A stretch of 64,000 bases of DNA from NCBI GenBank assembly GCA_036898165.1, contig CM072533.1:24642121-24706120 (forward strand). The letters run 5' to 3'. The position numbers were made by a program, and so were the translations under genes. The notes below the pieces were generated by a model. That model saw nothing but the letters and a program-made list of their open reading frames with translations. It was not told where the DNA came from and did no database searches. This DNA comes from Silybum marianum (lineage: Eukaryota > Streptophyta > Magnoliopsida > Asterales > Asteraceae). Below, one piece after another: positions 57,695-64,000 of this stretch; the first letter of the stretch is position 1; each line of letters opens with the position of its first letter.

Positions 57695-58423
57695 TCACTC
57701 ATGTCCACGCCCGATATGGTATTTGCCTAAGGTGTTATAGGAATCCGGATCGTCCTGATCAGGTCGACGTCGTTTGAACCGTTCGGCTGGCTGACACGAT
57801 TGTTGTATCTCCAGAGATGCAATTGCACCCAGGACGGTGTCTTCAATTTGTTGTATTCGAGTTTTAATGGTATCTAATATTTGATCAACATGTGCTTTGA
57901 AGCCATCGAACTCATGTCTTCTAACCGTTGGGATGACAAGATTTCTTTGTAGGAGACCAGTCAGCTCATCTTCAGGAAGACCATGAGCTTCGGCATCGGT
58001 AAGTAAATTGGCCAGGACCATAGACATCAGTTCATCATTATTGAACTGAGTCTAGCGTGGGATAGGTGGCCTAGCTCGGTGATCATGGTCTGATGGAGGC
58101 TCGGAGTTAGATGAAGAATCAGGCGGTATAGGAGTGGGCGGAGATCGACTCGTACTCGGACGAGAGGTACTTGCATCTGAAGCTTGAGCAGGTGTCGAAG
58201 TAGAATACAATGTAGCAAAGAAGTCACGCATGCGTCTTTCATGTTCATCCAGGGAATTTTGTGCGCGTTGAAAGTGAGCTTCAACATAAGCTTGCGTAGC
58301 AGGATCAACAGTGAAGGATGGTGAAGCAGCACCTGTAGGTGTAATAGTAACACCAGAGTCACGTAGAACATCCGTTGACATAACAGTTGTATCAACTATA
58401 TGAGCTACATTTTGGTCCTTCAT
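57695..58423 (-). pseudogene. Accessory ORF of a Sirevirus fragment, copy 1
   Basis: ATG 58423 (MKDQNVAHIVDTTVMSTD), with an AHFQRAQNSLDEHERRMRD helix and a Ser/Pro stretch, stops at 58052. A frame change at about 58030 leads to MSMVLANLLTDAEAHGLPEDELTG, LLQRNLVIPTVRRHEFDGFKAHVDQ and RRRPDQDDPDSY. It is a diverged duplicate of 56719-57618. The chain is broken at least once. Confidence 0.5.
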
Positions 58424-58470
58424 GTCTTCAATATTTGTGATCCTGAATACAATCTTTTCAGACCTAACTA

Positions 58471-58612
58471 TCTCCCCCTTTGTATTCGAGATTACACTTC
58501 AGCAAATCAGCACTTTTGAAGACGATGAAATTTTGTCAACAAATCACTATGTTGAATTCTTTTGCTCCCCCTATGAATATGACCAACTGATAAGCTCCGT
58601 AGCTCCCCCTTA
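58471..58612 (-). promoter_or_regulatory. Three GGGGGAG boxes (post-pol PPT-like cluster)
   Basis: The minus strand has AAGGGGGAGA (58471), AGGGGGAGC (58564) and AAGGGGGAGCT (58602), the same arrangement as at 10322-10391 in element A. Confidence 0.6.
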
Positions 58613-58849
58613 ACTTTATCATAAAGTTCACGAAAAGAAAGTTGAAGGAGTCGTGACGTCGCAGGGTATCTTTCTTCGAGTAGAACTTTGTCGTTTGATG
58701 AAAGAGGCAAAAGATGGTTGCGATATCTTGATGTTGTCGGGTTAGGCATTGAGGTTGTCGGGTTAAGAGCAGGTCCATAGCTGAGATACTATGAAGTTAA
58801 TTTAAAAAAATTGGTACTCCCCTTCAAATGTAGCATAACCTTTTGAAAG

Positions 58850-59055
58850 ATTTTCATGTGATGTGAATATTTGGAATTTAGAACACACATGACGTACCTA
58901 CAAAACAAATTAAAAAGATTTTAGTACCCAAGCTTTGTTGGTTCCTCGGAGGTTAGCTTTAGAAAAATCATATGGGGAAGTGGGGATACTATAAGTACCA
59001 TACCATTTATGAACGTACCTCTGATCGACAAAGTCATTTGTTCCGCAAGTAGAAC
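58850..59055 (-). pseudogene. gag zinc-knuckle and pre-protease fragment
   Basis: The minus strand reads CSTCGTNDFVDQ, HKWYGTYSIP and KANLRGTNKAWVLKSF then a stop. It parallels CSNCGVNDF...FKWVPK in the element at 62 kb. Protease and all of pol are missing: post-pol boxes follow within 250 bp. Confidence 0.55.
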
Positions 59056-59059
59056 AACA

Positions 59060-59372
59060 AAGTCATTAATTAGGAAGGTTTTATATTAGGAAAAGTTTAG
59101 AAAATAGGAATGCTCTTAATTATGGCAAGTGAATATTGCCTTATCTCTTAGTTTCCTTGTTATGATAAATGTCTATCATATAAATACAAGGTTAAGGCTA
59201 GCATTAGAGAACTAGATCGTTAATTCATATCATTCTAGAGACGTTTAGACTAAGTGATATTATTATGAGCTTTACATTGTAATCGATATATTCATCAAAT
59301 AAGATATCCGACTTCGGATCTTCTTTATATTCAACGTGTTATTCGTTACCTGATCATTATCTGGTATCCACA
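59060..59372 (+). repeat. 5' LTR of copia fragment G (start uncertain)
   Basis: Ends CTGGTATCCACA next to a perfect PBS. A TATA-like CATATAAATAC lies near 59178. The first base cannot be fixed: no TG start with a matching inverted end is seen. Confidence 0.65.
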
Positions 59373-59374
59373 AT

Positions 59375-59386
59375 TGGTATCAGAGC
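59375..59386 (+). other. Primer-binding site, tRNA-iMet
   Basis: TGGTATCAGAGC, exact consensus. Confidence 0.9.
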
Positions 59387-60573
59387 TTAACGATCAGAGT
59401 CTTGAAGCTGTTTCTAATCGATCTCGTGGAAAGCTAGGTAAAAATCTCGTTTTTTTCTGATTTTAATAGTTGTTGTTTGGTCAAAAATTCGTATAAAATA
59501 GCTCGTTTATCCGATTGAGGTGTACGATATATTGTTGGAAAGATACCTGAGTATGCTAAAACTTCGTAGTTTACGTTGAGAGCTGATTCCAAGTCTATAA
59601 GGCTCAAAACAGTGGATTTCTATAACCGGTACTGTGCAAAAACGAGAACAACACACTGTTTTTATTAAAATCACATAAAATTGGTCTTTGATCCAAACGA
59701 CATGAATTTAAAGCCATTGTGATCCTAAGAATCAGTTCTACAACTTTTGTTTAGACCTTAACACCTGGATTGACGCACCTCTTTAAATTCTTGTCGCGTC
59801 TTTAGCACCCGATAAGCATTCAAATATTTTTTAACAAAATTTTGTCCTTATTGTTAATTCCAAATTACTCTCGTTTATTTTGCGTTACTTTTTTCTATTC
59901 TTTATCAACAGAAAACTCATGATCTTTTGACTCCTGCAGCTTTTCGGGTTAAAAAGTCCTCAAGTAAACCACATAAACCTTAGTAAATTTGCTTTGACCA
60001 TTAATTGAAAAAAACGGATACACAAGAACTTAGCTATTCTTTTTTTCAAAAAGACTACATAATTTTTGTTACGCTAGATCTCTTTTGTCAAGGATTCTTC
60101 GTTTTTTGCCATCTAGTCTATCGATTAAAGACCAAAACAGAATTAAATTTTTTATTTATTTTTTCTTATCGATTATGCTAAAGCGACATCTTGAATTTAT
60201 AATTTTTTTTGTGTTTATCGAGTCTTTAAGACGAGACATAAATTTTTATCGGGTCTTTAAGACGAGACATAAATTTTTGTCTAGCCTTTTAGACTAGACA
60301 TAAGTTTTTATCTAGCCTTTTAGACTAGACATAAGTTTTTATCTAGCCGTTAAGACTAGACATAAATTTTGGCTAGCCTTTTAGACTAGACATAAATTCC
60401 TTTAGTCGAGCCTCTAATCTTCTCGCATCTGTTTTACTCGACATAATTTTATATCTGCCCAATCTTTTCGAGATATTTTTCCCGGTTTTCAAGAATTATT
60501 AGAACTTTTTCAAACCCACCGATCAACGATCACTTCATCAGGTAACAAAGTACTTTAAAGTTGTTTTTTAAAG
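59387..60573 (+). other. Untranslated leader of copia G
   Basis: About 1.2 kb with no substantial ORF between the PBS and the first gag-like ATG. Its 3' part carries a tandem repeat array. Confidence 0.55.
60216..60400 (+). repeat. 32-bp tandem repeats with palindromic cores
   Basis: About 5.5 units like TATCTAGCCTTTTAGACTAGACATAAGTTTT. The first two units are variants with GTCTTTAAGAC. Each core can form a short stem (TCTAG/CTAGA or GTCTT/AAGAC). Confidence 0.85.
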
Positions 60574-61640
60574 ATGAGTTCTCAAAATCAAATTTCTGAT
60601 CTTAATACTGAAATTGAAAGACTTGAAGCAAGACACACAAATAATATGAAAGTGCTTAAAGAACTTTTAAGTGAACACGTTTATCTCAAATCTAAGTTTT
60701 TTTACTCAGAACAAACAAGCAAAACTTTGAAAGATGAAAAAGAATTTTTGCAAGCATAACTCACCGAGCATATTAGGAATACACATCATGTATTTTATGA
60801 AGACGTTTGCAAAAAGAAAAGTCTTGAGTTGATAAAAATAAATTTTGATCCGAAAAACAAAATTTCTGAGTTAGAAAAGCTTATAGATTCTGAGACTTAT
60901 AACGTTGTTCTTTCAAGAAAATTAATTGAATTTTTGGAACTTGAGAAAAAAAGGATATTAACTTCTGATGAAAAACACAAGTTTGAAACTGAGCGAAAAG
61001 ATTCTGAAAACAAAGTTAAAACTTGTGAACTGACCATTCAAAAACTTTCTAAACAAGTGTCTGATTTTGAACAAGTTGTGATTTTAGAAAGAAAATCTTC
61101 TGAAACTAAATGTTTGGAACTTTCAAAAAAAATTTCAGAACTTCACAAACTTTTGAAAGATGAAAGAAAAGTCTTTGAGACTAATATAACAAATTTCATC
61201 AAGAAAAGTACGTTGATCATTGCTAAAAGCAAAAATTTGGAAAAAGAATGTGAAAGAGAAAAGCATTTTTGAAGAAAAAATTGACAAACTTTCAAACAAA
61301 TTATCTGTTTTAGAAACAAATCTTGTGAATGAACAGAAAATGAGATCCGAATATCAAACAAAATATGATGTGATTATGAAAGAAAGAGATCATTTATTGT
61401 GCAAAATTAGAAAACTTGAAGGTTTTACAATTGCTTCAAGTTCAATATTTGAGATGAATTCTCTTTCTACATTAAATGCATGTAAGAATAACTCGTCTTT
61501 CAGTGTCAAAACAAACAGTTATTTTAACAGTTCCAAATCATATAGTTCTTCAACTTCTCGGACTCATTATTCTAATTTATCTCACAATGATTTTGTTGCT
61601 AAATCCGGTAATTTTAAGAAGTTTAAAATAATTTGGATAT
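60574..61640 (+). pseudogene. gag coiled-coil region of copia G
   Basis: Starts MSSQNQISDLNTEIERLEARH with heptad-like leucines, TAA at about 60757-60759, then a long Lys/Glu coiled coil (ISELEKLIDSE, VKTCELTIQKLSKQVSDF, ISELHKLLKDERKVF). A frame change near 61250 leads to EKIDKLSNKLSVLETNL and a Ser-rich stretch ending FVAKSGNFKKF. Such coiled coils follow the zinc knuckle in the other copia elements of this window, but here no knuckle or capsid part precedes it. It ends abruptly against the minus-strand element. Confidence 0.6.
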
Positions 61641-62039
61641 GTCATTTGAGACTTTCGAGAAGAGACACACATCAGTAGGTGGATTAACTTTAGACAAATC
61701 GATAGTGTAGAGATTGGACCTGCGAGATCCTGCCAAAATTTCATTCCCTTCGTAGGTGCGAACACAACATCTTTCGGATCGAAAATTCACCTCAAGTTCT
61801 TTGTCACAAAATTGGTCGATGCTTAGAAGGATGTGACTGAGGCCTTGAACATAAGAAACTTTTGAGATCGTGAGACTGTTGCAGATAATGTCACCGTATC
61901 GTCGAATAGGTGAAAAATGGTTGTTTCCGAACCGTACAGATCCACCATGTTTTTCAACGTAGTTGGCGAGAAGCTCTTTTCTACCAGTCGTGTGCTTGGA
62001 GCATCCAGAGTCTAAGAACCACACATGACCGTTCTGCAA
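61641..62039 (-). pseudogene. Protease of copia fragment H
   Basis: The minus strand reads NGHVWFLDSGCSKHTTG with the catalytic Asp intact (62010-62012), then SVRFGNNHFSPIRRYGDI, LSHILLSIDQFC and AGSRRSNLYTIDLS. It stops where the plus-strand fragment G meets it, before the GAG-pre-integrase. Confidence 0.8.
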
Positions 62040-64000
62040 AACAATTAAGAAGATTTTGGTACCTATTTGTAAATGGGTCCTTCGGGGTTAGTTGACTTGG
62101 CAACTTTTGGTACCCATTTGAAAGGGGACGAATGTGCCGTAGCCAATGGCCTCTTGGGAATCCATTTGTAAATAGGATAATGTATAAACGAATTGTGTTG
62201 ATGAAACTTATATGAATGATGCATATTAGAATAATAATCATAACCATAATTATTTAAGTGTGCAAAGTCATTCACACCACAATTTGAGCAACCAATTTTA
62301 TTTCTTGAAAATCGAATTAATTGTTTAACAGAATAAATAGTAACTGGAAATTTAAAACTATTATTCGAATGTTTAAAATTTTCTCTTTTATTGCGGGGTG
62401 AAGACTTTGCTTGAGTTGTTCCTTTTGCAATCCAAACTTGCTTTATAGGGCGTACAACTACAATAGGAAACGGACGTTTGTTAGTGGGTTGAGGTTTAGT
62501 TGTTTGTAAAAAATGGATTTTCTCCTTTTGTGGAGATGAGCTTGGTTTTGAAAAACTGGTAGAACAGTTATTCTCAACAATAGGAATTTGATCTACCTCA
62601 ATGGGTTTCTTGGCTTTATCCACAAAATCTTCAGGACTTGGAAGAATTGGATTGAAGTCAAAAATATCAACCGACTCATTTGAATACTCCGTTGAGTTTT
62701 TTTTTAGAAAGTTCTAAGCTTTCGATTTTGTCCAACTGTTTATCCATATGTTCTTGAGTGAGGGAAGATTTGTGTTTGGGAGGACAATAATTACGATCGG
62801 GATTATAATAGGAAAAATCACAATCATCCAAATATTAGCTAACAAATGCTTTACAAGAAGAAATATTTGAAGTTGTTTCAACTTCGAGGTTTTGAGATTG
62901 TGAAACTTTGTTTTCTAGCATTTGGATTTTAGTGATTAATGCCTCCTTTTCCTTTTTCGAGGAAGAATGTTCATTTTCTAACACCGTTTCTAATTGAACA
63001 ATTTTCCTTTCCAAAAATAAAGTGGTATATAAGGTTTAAAAACTGGTGGTTCAGTTTGAAGTTCTTCATCGGTATAGGCAGGAAAGTAATCTTTAGGAAG
63101 GGATCCTTTTGAAGATTCCTTTTCCACTACCGTTGGATAGCATAATGGAATTTGATGTAAGTTCTTGTTCTTCCAATTCCAATCTTCCCGTCTCTCGACT
63201 TTAATAGGAGACTTCATTAATTGAATTTTATACTTAGGACCAAGATCTAGATACTCAAATTTGTAAAGAGTCAGAGTGTTGTAGAAGGCTTTGGCTAAAC
63301 ATTTAGGATTTTCAAAACCGATACCCGCTTTCGAACATAAATTTTTTAGAGCATTTAGATGAATTGTTTGTTCGGTTTGACCCAATTTGTAGAGTTTGAG
63401 TTCCAAGTTTTTGAGTTTTTCTAAAAGATCGTTTCTTTGGATAGTGACAATCGAAATTTGAGGAAAGATTTTCAGCCTCACTTTCGGATTTGTTAATTCT
63501 TTTAGTGAGATCTGAATTTTGTTGTTTTAGAACTAAATTCTCATCTAGTAACAAGGTCTTTTCCGATTCTAATTTTAGAACATCACTCTTATAATTGGAA
63601 ATATCGGATCTTGCAATTAAAAGTTGGTTATAATTATTATCTAGACGTGTTTCTAAGTCAGAAACCAAGAGTTTCTCGGTTTTCAACATAGATTGTAGTT
63701 TATGTAATTGTATCACCAACTCATTCATTTGTGCAATAAAGTTATCATAGTCAGAATGACTTACCTCGGGTGAGTAATCGGAAGTGTGAGAAGAGGAGTC
63801 TTCGTTAGAAGGATTTGAGTAAGCCATCAGACTGAAATGAGCTTGTTGGGTTCATCATCATCATGATGAAGCCAATGTTCATCTTCCGCCATAAGAACTT
63901 TGCCAGTTTCTTCTTGTTTGGCAAGCATGAATTTGTACACAAAACAGTTGGCATCTTTTACAACTGGTTTCTTGCATTCACGTGCGTAGTGACCAGATTT
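62040..64000 (-). pseudogene. gag of copia fragment H, running off the right edge
   Basis: At the edge (64000-63966) the minus strand has the end of a zinc knuckle, KSGHYARECKK. After a stop near 63830 a new frame (MAYSNPSNEDSSSHTSDYSP) enters a coiled coil (FIAQMNELVIQLHKLQSML...LLVSDLETRLDNNYNQLL). It shifts frame near 63480 and again below 62990, and leads through an acidic linker to CSNCGVNDF, KWIPK and FKWVPKVA before the protease. Several frame changes and a stop near 62835 show decay. Confidence 0.75.

Noticed and set aside
60216..60400. CRISPR-like array
   Set aside because: Units are contiguous without unique spacers and lie in a plant retrotransposon leader.

Overview
This is 64 kb of nuclear DNA from a flowering plant, most likely a eudicot. 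The evidence is one intron-bearing plant housekeeping gene, tRNA-iMet primer-binding sites next to plant-type Ty1/copia (Sirevirus-like) LTRs, Ty3/gypsy elements with TGGCGCC-type primer sites, and many MITE and hAT remnants. An Asteraceae-type genome is a guess. The window is overwhelmingly transposable elements, nested and mostly decayed. I see no bacterial-type genes, rRNA, tRNA or CRISPR.

Layout. 1-1584: minus-strand copia debris, including an LTR fused directly to an RNase H end, then a second, unrelated 204-bp LTR. 1601-2899 and 13048-~13560: the end of a Ty3/gypsy element and its LTR, split by a complete copia element A (2900-13042, TSD ATTCA, plus strand, LTRs about 6 % apart). 13560-16380: AT-rich intergenic DNA with one MITE. 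16400-17926: a decayed MULE (MuDR) transposase. Element D (17932-26030, minus strand, TSD ATATC), a non-autonomous Ty3/gypsy Tat-like element, interrupts that MULE region. D has no gag-pol but carries an antisense, apparently spliced ORF, and its 3' LTR is itself split by a rearranged Tat-like element C. 26300-27280: LINE 3' fragment (minus). 27342-29335: internally deleted copia E (minus). 29465-31230: Sirevirus env-like remnant with a MITE inside.

Element B (31671-44618, minus strand, TSD CTTAA) is a 12.9-kb Sirevirus with ~99 % identical 1.12-kb LTRs, gag, pol and a long env-like ORF. It is structurally young, but its pol is broken in several places. 44624-49040 is a MITE-rich spacer. 49044-54790 holds the only intact host gene recognised: a pyroglutamyl-peptidase I (minus strand, four coding exons, 218 codons, complete Glu-Cys-His triad, probable 5'-UTR intron). 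Its long first coding intron has collected a copia relic and two MITEs. 55827-56691 is a hAT-type non-autonomous element with an 8-bp TSD and a copia solo LTR inside it. 56719-59050 is a deleted minus-strand Sirevirus with a duplicated accessory ORF. 59060-61640 is the 5' half of a plus-strand copia element with a repeated-hairpin leader. It meets head-on the gag-protease part of another copia element (minus) that runs off the right edge.

How it works together: the repeats are independent insertions, each using a target inside an older one. The copia elements share the order LTR, PBS, gag (zinc knuckle plus coiled coil), protease, integrase, RT, RNase H, GGGGGAG boxes, env-like ORF, LTR. No element here looks able to move on its own proteins.
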